Positions 1 to 9,503 of a stretch of DNA of 64,000 nucleotides are shown here, in pieces. Below the pieces are notes generated by a model. The model was not told the origin of the DNA. It did no database searches and saw nothing but the letters and a program-made list of their open reading frames with translations. Location: assembly GCA_048268005.1 (NCBI GenBank), contig JBLWWJ010000001.1, forward strand, positions 1,302,001-1,366,000. The letters run 5' to 3'. Every line of letters starts with the position of its first letter. Within the stretch, counting starts at the first letter, position 1. The translations under genes and the position numbers were made by a program. The DNA is from Ancylomarina sp048268005. GTDB lineage: Bacteria; Bacteroidota; Bacteroidia; Bacteroidales; Marinifilaceae.

Positions 1-3000
1 GCCTGATTCAGTAAATTTAACGGCATTATTAATCAAATTTCGTAAAACGGTATTAATCATCTGCCTATCCGCATAGACTGTACAGGATTCCTTCAGATTT
101 GATTTTAAAACAACACCTTTTTTATCGGCAGGAATCCGATGTAAATTGACACTTTCTTCAACCAATAGGCTTAAATCAAACTGGCTAGGTGAATATTCAA
201 TAGCCCCTCTTTGTGATTTGGACCAGGTAAGTAAATTCTCAAGTAAATTGTAGATCAACTCTGCAGAATGATGAATCCGTTTTAATGCAATCAGCCTATC
301 TGCTTCATCCAAACTATTATAATTTTCATCTAAAATCTGACTTAATGAATACAAACTGGCAAAAGGGTTCTTTAAGTCATGAGCGAGAATAGAGAAAAAT
401 TTGTCCTTGGTTGCATTCAGCTCATTTAACTCCTCTTTTTGCTGACGTAAGCGCTGCTCTGCCTCCTTACGTTCGGTTATATGACGTGATACTATCGTTA
501 TGCCCGTTAAAAAGCCCTGAGTATTGCGACGGGGACTAATTTTCGCATTAAACCAGCACATCCCATCCTGATTGACACAATAATCAAATTCCTGAACAAC
601 ATCACTCTTTTGTAATTGTTCAAAAGCCAATTGTAATTTTTCTACTACCGAATGGGGAAAGCCTACTTCTTTATAATGTTTATTTAAAAAGAATTTGGGA
701 TTCTCATAAAGAGGCTCTTGATTACCCGGGTTATAAAATTCCTGAAAGACACCATCACGATCCAGTACAAAGACCAAATCGTTAAGGGATGAAATGGTGG
801 ATTTCAATTTTTCTTCACTCTCTTCTACTCTTTCCTTTTGTAAAGCTATCTCATTTGTTCGCTCTTGTATCCCTTCTTCTAATAGTTGTTTCTCATGTTT
901 CAGATTTCGTTCTCTCAATCTGATAACTCCTATAATCAATAGAAGAACTAAAATAACATAGCCGGTATAGGCGTAGTTAGTGCGCCACCAAGGCGGAAGA
1001 ATTTTAATCTCAAGCTGTGTTGGCATTTCATTCCAGATACCATCATTATTCGTCCCCTTTACAAAGAAAGTGTATTGCCCGCTTGGAAGATTGGTGAAGT
1101 GAACAAAATGGCGATTCCCCACCTCTATCCACTCATCACTTAGTCCATCCATTTTATAGGCATAGCGATTTTTAAAGGGTTGGGTATAATCCAATGCAGC
1201 ATAGGCAATTGTAAAGGAATAGTCCTTATAGGAAAGCTCTAACCTATCGGTATATACATTGAGTTTTTCCTTTTTTGCCCCTCTTTCCTTATGAAATGAG
1301 GTAATCACCACCGATGGAATAAATGTGTTATCTTGAAGAGAATCCGGATGAAACGTAATCAAACCATCCATACCACCAAAAAACACATTTCCTTTTTCAT
1401 CCTGATAAACGGCCTTTAAATTAAATTCTCCACCTTGTAAACCTTCATTGATAGAGTAGGATTTTATTTCCTTTGTCTTCATGTCAAACATGGCCAAGCC
1501 ACTACCTGTTGAGAGCCATAGATTCTGATTTTTGTCCTCAATAATATCGTAGATTATATTACTGGGTAAGCCGTCTTTCATAGAATAGTAGGTGAACAAT
1601 GAATCCTTTTTATGAAAGCGATTGACGCCTGTACTGGTGCCAATCCAGATATCACCTTCTTGATCCTCGCAAAGAGAGATGGTAAAATTATCGCAAAGGG
1701 TATTTGACTGCCCCGCTTGATGAGAGAAATGCAACATTTTATCTTCAAGAGGTTTATAACAATCCAGACCGTTCAATGTCGCAATCCAAACAAGCCCCTC
1801 ACTATCTTCAAATATGGAATAAACCAGATTACTACTAATCCTATAAGATTCCTCAGCCCCTGAACGATAAAAGGACCGCTCCTTTGTCTTTGGATTGAAG
1901 GTTATAATCCCATTTCCGGTTCCAATCCAGATTAGTCCATTTGAATTCTCAGTAATACAATAAACCCTGTTATTGACAAAGAAATTCCTTGTATCTAGAT
2001 CGAAATAGGTATCAAAAGGAATAAAGCTTTGCCGATCAGGATTAAAGAGACTAACCCCATTTCGGGTTCCCATCCAGATTCTTGATTCACTATCTTCGAA
2101 GAGAACATGAATGTGATTGTTTGAGATCTTTCTATCACCTTCAAAATCGGATGAATAATGCAACATTTCTTTGGTTTCAGGATTGTAAATGTTCAAGCCT
2201 TTCGCCCAATTCCCAACCCACAGTCGTTTATCCTTATCGATAAAGATTGATCCAATGATATTATCCAATAAATTCAGTGAATTTGGGTCATCTGTTTTCT
2301 TATAATTTCGAAACTTCTTTGTTTTTAAATCAGCTCTGTCAATTCCAGCAATTGTCCCGACCCACAAATTCCTGGATTTGTCTTCAAATAAGGAATACAC
2401 AATATCATGGCCGATGTAATTGATGTTGTTAGGGCCACTTCGGTATTGACTTATATCAAAATGACCACTCTCCCAACTCCAATCCATGCGATTCAGGCCC
2501 CCTTCCTCTGTTCCAATCCAATATACCCCATTGCTATCCTGCAAAATTGAACGGATATAGTTGGTGCTCAAAGACTGTCCCTCTTCATTATCAAAACGCT
2601 TGAATACATCCGTTTTTTGATTATAAAAATTGAGACCATCTTCAGTACCTATTAGAATATTACCTGATAAATCCTCATAAAGAGCCGTAATATGATTGTG
2701 TGAAATAGAATTGGGATCTGATTCATCATGCCGATAGTGAACAAAGCTTTTCTTCTCAGGATCGAATACACTCAGTCCGTGTGAAGACCCCATCCATATC
2801 ATCCCAGAACGAGATCTGAGTAATGGAAAACCAATATCATGAAGGGCACCATCATATTGCAAATTATTGGTAAAACTCTCCAAACTATCGGTTAAATAAT
2901 TGTACCTGGATAAAACCGGAGGAAAACTGATATAAACAAAGGTATCATCTGCCACAGTACCGTAAACAAACTGATCAGGAACAATAGAATCATTTAATTT

Positions 3001-3366
3001 GTGAGGAATAAGGGTAAATTCACCTGTGGTCTTTTCATAACGGTTTAAGCCCTCCTTTGTCCCCATCCAAATATTCCCCTTAGCATCTTCTGTAATGTCA
3101 AAAACCCAATTATTTGAAATTGACGTGCTATCAGAAGGATCGTAAAAAAAGTTCTCAAAGCTATAACCATCAAATTTATTTAAGCCATTCTGAGTTGCAA
3201 ACCACAGATAGCCTTCTGAATCCTGAAAGATTGATTTGATTTCACTTTGAGAGACACCCTCTTCTACGCCGTAATGCTTAAAAGTCATCAATTGAGCCTG
3301 AGAATTTAAAGCATGAAACATGAATAAAACACAGTTAAGGAGTACTATCTGGATTCGAAAATTCAT
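1..3366 (-). CDS. Two-component-propeller sensor histidine kinase (partial, C-terminus off the left edge)
   Basis: I translated this open frame from the ATG at 3366; it is still open at base 1, so about 1122 codons are visible. It starts with a signal peptide, then a long run of Reg_prop repeats (recurring W-x-G-T-x-x-G-L/I-N motifs such as IWMGTKEGLN and IWIGTSTGVN) that should fold as periplasmic seven-bladed propellers. A Y_Y_Y domain lies near residues 700-780, one membrane helix near 797-820, a PAS domain near 850-960, and a HisKA domain with H-box ILAHDLKNPF (His about 996). The N-box RNLINNAVKFTESG lies at the window edge. Such proteins sense extracytoplasmic ligands, often glycans, in Bacteroidota. 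Whether a receiver and AraC-type HTH follow (hybrid form) cannot be seen. Confidence 0.93.
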   Translation of the reverse strand, partial: MNFRIQIVLLNCVLFMFHALNSQAQLMTFKHYGVEEGVSQSEIKSIFQDSEGYLWFATQNGLNKFDGYSFENFFYDPSDSTSISNNWVFDITEDAKGNIWMGTKEGLNRYEKTTGEFTLIPHKLNDSIVPDQFVYGTVADDTFVYISFPPVLSRYNYLTDSLESFTNNLQYDGALHDIGFPLLRSRSGMIWMGSSHGLSVFDPEKKSFVHYRHDESDPNSISHNHITALYEDLSGNILIGTEDGLNFYNQKTDVFKRFDNEEGQSLSTNYIRSILQDSNGVYWIGTEEGGLNRMDWSWESGHFDISQYRSGPNNINYIGHDIVYSLFEDKSRNLWVGTIAGIDRADLKTKKFRNYKKTDDPNSLNLLDNIIGSIFIDKDKRLWVGNWAKGLNIYNPETKEMLHYSSDFEGDRKISNNHIHVLFEDSESRIWMGTRNGVSLFNPDRQSFIPFDTYFDLDTRNFFVNNRVYCITENSNGLIWIGTGNGIITFNPKTKERSFYRSGAEESYRISSNLVYSIFEDSEGLVWIATLNGLDCYKPLEDKMLHFSHQAGQSNTLCDNFTISLCEDQEGDIWIGTSTGVNRFHKKDSLFTYYSMKDGLPSNIIYDIIEDKNQNLWLSTGSGLAMFDMKTKEIKSYSINEGLQGGEFNLKAVYQDEKGNVFFGGMDGLITFHPDSLQDNTFIPSVVITSFHKERGAKKEKLNVYTDRLELSYKDYSFTIAYAALDYTQPFKNRYAYKMDGLSDEWIEVGNRHFVHFTNLPSGQYTFFVKGTNNDGIWNEMPTQLEIKILPPWWRTNYAYTGYVILVLLLIIGVIRLRERNLKHEKQLLEEGIQERTNEIALQKERVEESEEKLKSTISSLNDLVFVLDRDGVFQEFYNPGNQEPLYENPKFFLNKHYKEVGFPHSVVEKLQLAFEQLQKSDVVQEFDYCVNQDGMCWFNAKISPRRNTQGFLTGITIVSRHITERKEAEQRLRQQKEELNELNATKDKFFSILAHDLKNPFASLYSLSQILDENYNSLDEADRLIALKRIHHSAELIYNLLENLLTWSKSQRGAIEYSPSQFDLSLLVEESVNLHRIPADKKGVVLKSNLKESCTVYADRQMINTVLRNLINNAVKFTESG

Positions 3367-3533
3367 ATGCGATTTTAGGGTGAATATTTATGTCCTAGTA
3401 ATTTACAGCTTTTTTCTGATTCTTTATTCATACAAAAATTGATATCTAGTGATGATCAAAAAAATTACTAAATGACTGATAAAAGACTCGTTGCAATTTA
3501 ATTAGCTGTACGATTCATTATTATCACTATTCA

Positions 3534-3780
3534 TTAGCTATCAAGCTTTATCTCAATTAATCGTTTAATATCAGGGAATAATGAGTGGTTTTTCACATCA
3601 ATCCCAATCCCTCTGACTACAGCATATTTAGTTGCTTTCTCTTATTCTTCTTTGATTTCCAATGAATCAATGCTCTCCATTATCGACTCCATCGCTTTTT
3701 GACCAAAAACAAAGGCTATTTTAAAGGAATGATCTCTGACTGGAAAGTAGATAATTGCTCTTTTTGGAAGCGATACACAA
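3534..3780 (-). pseudogene. Remnant of a DUF3788-like protein (C-terminal part, one in-frame stop)
   Basis: Reading the minus strand gives KRAIIYFPVRDHSFKIAFVF, then about 17 residues to SLEIKEE, a TAA stop, and in the same frame EKATKYAVVRGIGIDVK continuing to KRLIEIKLDS before a final stop. The pattern of a beta strand, an F-x-F-G-x-K-A turn, then a basic 'KYA..RGI.I.V' strand and a terminal 'K(R)LIEIKL' helix resembles the end of DUF3788 proteins. The 5' part is missing and its place is taken by the terminator of the HAD gene, so this is a broken relic. The family match is from memory of the pattern, not a search. Confidence 0.5.
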
Positions 3781-3782
3781 AA

Positions 3783-3811
3783 AAAAGCGAAACCTATAAG
3801 GCTTCGCTTTT
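3783..3811 (-). terminator. Intrinsic terminator of the HAD phosphatase gene
   Basis: A 9-bp perfect stem AAAAGCGAA / TTCGCTTTT encloses a short loop and is followed on the minus strand by a T-run. It lies 25 bp after the stop of the 3837-4640 gene. Confidence 0.8.
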
Positions 3812-3836
3812 GTCATTATATTATGAATGGTTTCCT

Positions 3837-4640
3837 TTAATTCATGATATATCTTTCCACAACTTCGGCAACACCATGATCATTATTCGAAGCAACAATC
3901 ACATCAGCACGATCGCGAAGTTCTGGTGTTACGTTATCCACCCAAACGCCCAAGCCAGCATATTCAACCATGCTTAAGTCGTTTCCTGCATTACCAACTG
4001 CAATTATCTCTTCCTGACGTATATCTAATTTCTCCGCCAAACGAGCTATACTGGCAGCCTTATCAATGCCTTGCGGCATGACCTCAAGAAAAAAGGGTTT
4101 CGAAAGGGCAACACTCTTATTGGGTTTCTCTTTCTTCAATTTAGTCTCCACTGTTTTTAGGTATTCAGGCTCCTCCAAAAGCAGGCATTTTACCGCCGGT
4201 TCGGTTACAGCAGACTTGAAACAATCCACTTTATTGAATTTCATCTGCGTTATTTCAAGCTCTATATCAATGTATTTTGAATTTGTTTCACTGATGATAC
4301 TATCCGAGGTATAAGTGATGATATCCACATTATTTGCCATACTAAAATCGTGCAAACTGTGAATTTGTTCTTTAGAAAGGCACTGCTCAAAAATATTAGA
4401 CTGCTTGGTTAAATCAGTAATAACCGCTCCATTGTAAGAGATAATATACGAACCGTATTTTTTCAGGTCAAGCTCCTCAGCATATTGCAGCATGGCTGGA
4501 GTTGGACGCCCTGATGCCAATACCACATAGACACCTTGCTCCTGTGCCTTAATCAACATGTCTTTATTTCTATCTGATATGCTGTGATCATCGCGCAAAA
4601 GCGTATCATCAAGATCAAGCACTAGCATTTTATAATTCAT
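3837..4640 (-). CDS. Cof-type HAD-superfamily hydrolase
   Basis: 267 aa, the usual length for Cof/YidA-type HAD phosphatases, which dephosphorylate sugar phosphates or related small metabolites in the cytoplasm. Motif I is DLDDTLL near residue 9-15 (nucleophile and acid Asp), motif II is the ASGRPTP strand, and a C2-type cap lies between about residues 80 and 190. Motif IV reads GNAGNDLSMVEYAGLGV, where the first Asp of the common GDxxND is Asn; this may be a family variant. The gene has its own terminator and appears monocistronic. The substrate cannot be predicted. Confidence 0.88.
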   Translation of the reverse strand: MNYKMLVLDLDDTLLRDDHSISDRNKDMLIKAQEQGVYVVLASGRPTPAMLQYAEELDLKKYGSYIISYNGAVITDLTKQSNIFEQCLSKEQIHSLHDFSMANNVDIITYTSDSIISETNSKYIDIELEITQMKFNKVDCFKSAVTEPAVKCLLLEEPEYLKTVETKLKKEKPNKSVALSKPFFLEVMPQGIDKAASIARLAEKLDIRQEEIIAVGNAGNDLSMVEYAGLGVWVDNVTPELRDRADVIVASNNDHGVAEVVERYIMN

Positions 4641-4840
4641 CTGTATTCCTTTATTTTTAACGGTCTCATAAGCTGACCCATTAAATATGTATAAGTCTGT
4701 GAAATTAAGCCCTGGTGAGACCTTGAGCTTTTAATTGCAGCCTGCGAAAGTAGAACAATTATCGACTTCTCCCAAAACGATGGTCATCAAATATCAATTT
4801 CACGAAGAAAGTGTCACAAATCATTTTTAGAGAAACAAAA

Positions 4841-4870
4841 AAAAGTCACAACTGATGCTGTGACTTTCTT
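4841..4870 (-). terminator. Intrinsic terminator (possibly bidirectional)
   Basis: The stem AAAGTCACA / TGTGACTTT has a loop of about 9 nt, with A-runs on one side and T-rich sequence on the other. It sits 38 bp after the stop of the 4908-5510 gene. Confidence 0.72.
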
Positions 4871-4907
4871 TAAATTTATACGAGTATGGGAGTAATTCAA
4901 TCCAAAA

Positions 4908-5510
4908 TCACCCTATTATTTTCAGATCATTCAACCTATCGATAATACGTATATGCAAGTTGATTAAGCCTATAACGAAGTCTTTATCTCCTGCTTTCCT
5001 TTGGATCACACTCAGCCATTCAGCTTTTTGTGATTCGGTATTGGTTTTATAAGCCGCAGAATAGATATTGTTCTCTAAAAATGCTTTTTGAATCTCTTTC
5101 GTCAATAATCTCTTCAGTAAATCAGGCTGAGAGCTTTTTATCAGGTAACGCTTATCAAAATCCTTAGAATCGATTTCAATTTCGCTTTGACCCAATTTCT
5201 TTAAAATTCTTTCAATAAAATCCTCCCAACTGAGCGTTAAGTCAAAATCCAGTTTTGAATTAAAATCCATTTGAAACTTCATCGGTCTGGTATCTGAAAC
5301 AGAAATATGAATCGTCCATTTTTTATAGGGAATTGTAATTTGATGAATCTCTAATTCATTACCCGAATTGAATTTGATCTTAAATTCACCGTGATACAAT
5401 TTTGCAATTTCTCTCCACATATCGCGTTTGGGAAAGTTGTCTGTATAGCCAAAAGATGGCGTCTGTAAAACCTGCCTAAGCAAACTCTCCTCTTCTTTTT
5501 CTTCTTTCAT
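4908..5510 (-). CDS. Hypothetical cytoplasmic protein, 200 aa
   Basis: I do not recognise a family. The protein has no signal peptide or membrane segment. Residues 25-100 look like alternating beta strands (KWTIHISVSDTR, MKFQMDFN), followed by a helical C-terminal half ending in a predicted helix IGLINLHIRIIDRLNDL. It opens with a very charged stretch, MKEEKEEES. It stands alone with its own terminator downstream and a lipoprotein hydrolase gene 40 bp upstream on the same strand, so both may share a transcript. Confidence 0.75.
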   Translation of the reverse strand: MKEEKEEESLLRQVLQTPSFGYTDNFPKRDMWREIAKLYHGEFKIKFNSGNELEIHQITIPYKKWTIHISVSDTRPMKFQMDFNSKLDFDLTLSWEDFIERILKKLGQSEIEIDSKDFDKRYLIKSSQPDLLKRLLTKEIQKAFLENNIYSAAYKTNTESQKAEWLSVIQRKAGDKDFVIGLINLHIRIIDRLNDLKIIG

Positions 5511-5550
5511 ATTTAAATATTATCTATTCTGATATTAATTTTCACGAGAT

Positions 5551-6432
5551 TTATTTCGCTTTCTCCAACCAATCATATAGAGTTTGAGCTAAGGCCATTC
5601 TTTTATCCGAAAAGGAATGATCGCATGCGTTTAATACTAGAATCCCCTCTTCATTAGCATCGTCACAATAGCTTTTAAATTCCAACATATCTTTCTTTTT
5701 ACTGAAGATATGAAGGATACGATTTGGGTAGTTCTTCAATGGCGCTTTTAAGTCCATTCCATTATTCGTGATGATCCCATCGACAAAGGCTTTTCCCGAT
5801 TCAATTTGAATACAAGGTCTTTGCTCCAGATTTTGGATATACTTCGACAATTCCTGCTCCGTTTTCTGCTTAAGACTGTGATGACCATTCCAGAGATCTA
5901 TGGAGATAATTCCCTTAACTTGCTTCAAATCTTGTCCGGCAAGAAGAGCAATATCAGCCCCCATACTAAAACCACATAAGTAGATCGCCTGACTATTAAC
6001 TCTGATATATTTACTGTTTTTAGTCAGGTAAGCCACAATGGCCTTAACATCTTGAATTGATTGCTCATAGGAAAACAACCCCTTATTACCCCAGGTTCCT
6101 GAATAGGAACAAAAAACTGTATTGTAACCCGCTCTTCGAAGCATCTGTCCGGTTTCTTCATTCTTCTCAAAACCTGGATTGCCGTGCAGAAAGATGACTG
6201 TAGGTTTTGCCTCTTTCCCCTTTGCCATCAGAATTCTACCCGCCAATATATGATCACCTGAAGGTATCAGTAAGGGTAGACTCAATGGGTTCTCATTACG
6301 TTTGTTTACAATAGGATCTTCATTAAACAGGGCGTATTTATCTCCAGAAGAAGCAACAGTTTTAGCGTCTTCCTGACAGCCTGAAAACACCAGACTACTC
6401 GTTAGTAATGCTATGAAAATGATCTTTTTCAT
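5551..6432 (-). CDS. Alpha/beta hydrolase lipoprotein
   Basis: The open frame extends up to 6477, but the internal ATG at 6432 starts a clear lipoprotein signal (MKKIIFIALLTSSLVFSGC, lipobox Cys at the 19th residue), so I chose that start. The body is an alpha/beta hydrolase: oxyanion-loop motif FLHGNPG, nucleophile elbow GFSMGA, and a late CDHSFSDKR that supplies the probable catalytic His. The protein should sit on a membrane facing the periplasm or cell surface and hydrolyse an ester or similar bond; the substrate is unknown. It is one of several hydrolases in this part of the window. Confidence 0.85.
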   Translation of the reverse strand: MKKIIFIALLTSSLVFSGCQEDAKTVASSGDKYALFNEDPIVNKRNENPLSLPLLIPSGDHILAGRILMAKGKEAKPTVIFLHGNPGFEKNEETGQMLRRAGYNTVFCSYSGTWGNKGLFSYEQSIQDVKAIVAYLTKNSKYIRVNSQAIYLCGFSMGADIALLAGQDLKQVKGIISIDLWNGHHSLKQKTEQELSKYIQNLEQRPCIQIESGKAFVDGIITNNGMDLKAPLKNYPNRILHIFSKKKDMLEFKSYCDDANEEGILVLNACDHSFSDKRMALAQTLYDWLEKAK

Positions 6433-6530
6433 CGTGAATTCTATTATTTTAAATGAAATTAGCTCCTGTTTTGCCAAACTTACTTAGCTAAAATGGCTAA
6501 TCTTTAATACGATTCTTAATACTTTAATAT

Positions 6531-7220
6531 CTAATGACTCATCCCCAAAGAAGCTAATACAGCAAGCGAATTTGCAGACATATGCACAATTATTGCGTAA
6601 GCGTTATTGTCATATTTTTCCTGATAATACCCAGCGACTAGGCCCAGTACAAAGGTGAAAATGACTGTTCGAAATACAAGAACGGCATCTGCACCTGCAA
6701 ATATGATAACGATGTGCGCTAATCCAAACATGATTGCACTAATAATAACGGGCAAATTCAATCTGCGATTTAAAACGGAAATTCCTTTATCTCTAAGAGG
6801 CTTTAGAAAGTTTAATAGAAAACCTCGGAACAGTAACTCTTCAGCTATAGCTGCATAAACAGCTACAAATACCAACAGTTGTAGAGGACTTAATTCTTTA
6901 AGGACTGAAAGGCTTTCAATTTCACCTCCCAATAACTTTATTAAAATTGTCAATGGAATATTAACCAGGATATTCGCTAATAAACCGAATAATATGGGAC
7001 GAAATATCGACCTAAATTTCGGCAAAGCTATTCGATATACCATTCTCTCTCTCATCAAGTAAATGACTAAAAGCGATAGGATTAGTATGCTTGTGTGGGT
7101 AATAAAAGTTTGTGGTATAAATCCTTCAGGCAATTTTAAAAGGCTTCCTGCAATACTCGAAATAATAAATATTGCAATTGTAGTCAACAGACTGTAAAGG
7201 ATTCGTTGATTGTTTTTCAT
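6531..7220 (-). CDS. CPBP-family intramembrane protease
   Basis: 229 aa with about seven hydrophobic segments. The CPBP (CAAX protease/bacteriocin-processing, Abi) motifs are present: EELLFRGF (EExxxR) near residue 126, a second-motif histidine in FGLAHIVI, and a final MSANS in place of the more common HxxxN/D. The glutamate pair and histidine are the metal/catalytic site of this integral membrane family. Members process prenylated or peptide substrates, or act in bacteriocin self-immunity; the role here is unknown. It lies between two alpha/beta hydrolase genes. Confidence 0.85.
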   Translation of the reverse strand: MKNNQRILYSLLTTIAIFIISSIAGSLLKLPEGFIPQTFITHTSILILSLLVIYLMRERMVYRIALPKFRSIFRPILFGLLANILVNIPLTILIKLLGGEIESLSVLKELSPLQLLVFVAVYAAIAEELLFRGFLLNFLKPLRDKGISVLNRRLNLPVIISAIMFGLAHIVIIFAGADAVLVFRTVIFTFVLGLVAGYYQEKYDNNAYAIIVHMSANSLAVLASLGMSH

Positions 7221-7261
7221 TTTTTGCTTTTAATTTTCTCTTCTTTTAATCAAATTTAGTC

Positions 7262-8692
7262 TTACTTCTCTTTCCCTATCTGTAGCTTTATCCAAATAGA
7301 TATATCATTCAGAACCTTTTCTGAGATGGTTTCTTCAATGGCCTCAACCTCGTCGATATAGCCTGTTTCGCAATGCTGAAAGAAATGATTCAGGTTAGGA
7401 TAACGAATAATTTTATAATTGGTTTTCCCACTAGCATTAAAAATTCGTTGAAAACCAGATGTATTTAGTTCTGATAGAACCTGCGTATCCTTATCTCCAT
7501 TAAGTACCAAAAAAGGTGCTTGCACCTTTGGTAGAAATTCATCAGGTTGGTATGCTATAAAGTATCGGAACCAGGGAATCATCATCTTCTTATAACGAGC
7601 TAAAACAGGCTTTGTATTCATTGTTTGAAAACCGTCAACGGTCTTCATTCCATAATACTCTTTAACAGCAGCATCTTGTCCTTGAAGCCAGGGGCCTATT
7701 AATGCCTGACTGATACTAACCTCTGCCAATCGGTCACTTTCCTGATGGATGATGATATTCATCGCTCTCTTATCGAATGAGACAATACTATCGACAGACT
7801 TAGCAGGTAATGTTCGAATCAATGCTTTCTTTATTTGAGAACTCATCAATCTATTGCCAGAGACACCTACACCAGCCATTGAAACGATAAAAGCAAGATC
7901 ATTTCGCTTTGCCCCAACTATGGATGCAATCAAACCACCTTCACTGTGTCCAATCAAACCAATTTGTTGCTGATTAATATCACTTCTGGTTTGCAAATAT
8001 TTAATGCCAGCCACAACATCCAAGGCAAAATCGTAGGAGGTTGCTTGCTTCAAGGTTTCCTTACCTGTGGTAGCGCCTACACCTCTGTCATCTACCCGCA
8101 ATACGGCAATCCCCTGACGAGTCAGATAATCAGCAATAATAAAGAAAGGTTTATGTCCCATAATCGTTTCATCTCTATCTTGCTGACCACTACCCGTAAT
8201 CAGAATAGCTACAGGATGCTTACTCCCTGTTTCAGGAAGGCTTAAAGTCCCTCCGATGTGAATACTTTTGTCATGATTGAAATAGGCTACTTCCTCTTGT
8301 TTATAAGGCAGAGGCTGCTTGGGTGTTTGAGGTCTTTTATTTTCGATCTTCCTTCTCAAAGTTAAAGGATAAGTCTTGCCCGATTGATGCCAATGTCCCA
8401 CAAGAAGTGTATCGGCCTGCTTTACCCCAACAAATCGGGCTTGCAAGAGTCCCGTATAGTTAACACGGATACTGTCGCCTGTCGTTTGACATTCAGATGA
8501 TGGATAATCCTTAAGGCCCTGAACAGGAACTTCTAGTAGACAGGCGTTTTTATTGATTGTAAAAATCAATTTCAGTTCGAAACCTTGAACCAATAAAGCA
8601 CCTTCCCATTTTGTTGAACTATTATCTGCCCATACTTTTGAAGAACTTGCCAGATATAGCATGATAAAAACGAAGCAAATGTATTTTTTCAT
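7262..8692 (-). CDS. Secreted alpha/beta hydrolase with N-terminal beta domain
   Basis: 476 aa with a signal peptide (residues 1-22). Residues 25-115 form a beta-rich domain of the kind that often precedes the hydrolase in this family. The catalytic domain has ITGSGQQDRDE (167-175, oxyanion region), the nucleophile elbow GHSEGG with Ser250, a GDKDTQV acid loop and a terminal NLNHFFQH histidine. This is the architecture of periplasmic dienelactone-hydrolase/S9-like hydrolases common in Bacteroidota, active on an unknown ester or peptide. It has a 31-bp gap from the next upstream gene (8724-9260). Confidence 0.87.
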   Translation of the reverse strand: MKKYICFVFIMLYLASSSKVWADNSSTKWEGALLVQGFELKLIFTINKNACLLEVPVQGLKDYPSSECQTTGDSIRVNYTGLLQARFVGVKQADTLLVGHWHQSGKTYPLTLRRKIENKRPQTPKQPLPYKQEEVAYFNHDKSIHIGGTLSLPETGSKHPVAILITGSGQQDRDETIMGHKPFFIIADYLTRQGIAVLRVDDRGVGATTGKETLKQATSYDFALDVVAGIKYLQTRSDINQQQIGLIGHSEGGLIASIVGAKRNDLAFIVSMAGVGVSGNRLMSSQIKKALIRTLPAKSVDSIVSFDKRAMNIIIHQESDRLAEVSISQALIGPWLQGQDAAVKEYYGMKTVDGFQTMNTKPVLARYKKMMIPWFRYFIAYQPDEFLPKVQAPFLVLNGDKDTQVLSELNTSGFQRIFNASGKTNYKIIRYPNLNHFFQHCETGYIDEVEAIEETISEKVLNDISIWIKLQIGKEK

Positions 8693-8723
8693 CTTATTAA
8701 ATGATCAGTTTGACTTTCAAAAT

Positions 8724-9260
8724 TTATATAAATAACCTTTCAACTATCACAAAACTTAAAGAAACCATATTAATGAAAGCGTGAAGAAAAGAAGTCATCC
8801 AAAAACTCGATTCTTTTCTCTTCTCAAATATCACAAAGCTAAATGCCAATATGATCCCAATTGGTATAACCATAATCGCATATCCAATACTATAACTTAT
8901 ATGCAATAAGGAAAATAAAATAACAGATACTATAATTCCAACCTTATTAGCATGCCTTTTTAATATCTTCTTGAATAGAATGATTGGAATATATTGAGAA
9001 AGGAGAGTTTCAATGATTGGAGCAAATATGATGGCGAAAAAAAACAACTCGATGACACTTTTTAAATCAAAATCTACTCCACCTAAATCATCTATACCCA
9101 ATAGATAGAATATGGGAACAAACCATAATTTAGACAGAAATGCTATACATCCGGTTATAAGAATAAACTTATAGGGATTGAGTTTCGTCCAACTGATATA
9201 GGCTCTTTTAAATCTGTACATATTCATTGGGATTTTTAATTGATTATCCTTTAAAATCAA
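8724..9260 (-). CDS. CPBP-like membrane protein with altered catalytic motif
   Basis: 178 aa with four or five hydrophobic helices. The order of motifs matches CPBP proteases, but the EExxxR box reads ETLLSQ (FAPIIETLLSQY). The later histidines are present as FSLLHISYS and SFLHAFINM (HAxxN). Loss of the second Glu and the Arg suggests either a non-proteolytic relative or a diverged enzyme. It is preceded 82 bp upstream by copy A of the dispersed promoter-like repeat. Confidence 0.7.
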   Translation of the reverse strand: MILKDNQLKIPMNMYRFKRAYISWTKLNPYKFILITGCIAFLSKLWFVPIFYLLGIDDLGGVDFDLKSVIELFFFAIIFAPIIETLLSQYIPIILFKKILKRHANKVGIIVSVILFSLLHISYSIGYAIMVIPIGIILAFSFVIFEKRKESSFWMTSFLHAFINMVSLSFVIVERLFI

Positions 9261-9341
9261 TCATGATTAATTTAAGGATTTTAACAATTAAATTAATTGA
9301 TATCCGTCTCCCTTTTTCACACAATAATTTTACATCAATTT

Positions 9342-9430
9342 CAAATTTATGAAATTTAGAAAGCAAACAATATATTCATACATCTTAAAACTTAGATTTG
9401 ACATAAAATAGAATCCATCTATATAATTGG
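9342..9430 (-). repeat. Dispersed ~90 bp promoter-like repeat, copy A
   Basis: Read on the minus strand, this contains the conserved TATTGTTTGC core, then TAAATTTG (a full TAnnTTTG match) ending 82 bp before the start of the 8724-9260 gene. The far half carries the ATAGA-N5-TCTAT dyad. The middle is the most divergent of the six copies. Confidence 0.75.
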
Positions 9431-9452
9431 GGAACTCAAAACATAACAAAAA

Positions 9453-9476
9453 AAGCAAAGCCTCTTGGCTTCGCTT
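9453..9476 (-). terminator. Intrinsic terminator of the 9504-10193 gene
   Basis: The stem AAGCaAAGCC / GGCTTcGCTT (one mismatch) has a 4-nt loop and a T-run following on the minus strand, 27 bp after the stop codon. Confidence 0.72.
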
Positions 9477-9503
9477 AAGAAATCATTTTAATGTACCTTC
9501 TAT

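Noticed and set aside
3699..3977. Plus-strand 92-codon frame over the terminator and HAD gene end
   Set aside because: It overlaps a well-supported HAD gene and a hairpin; its composition is not protein-like.
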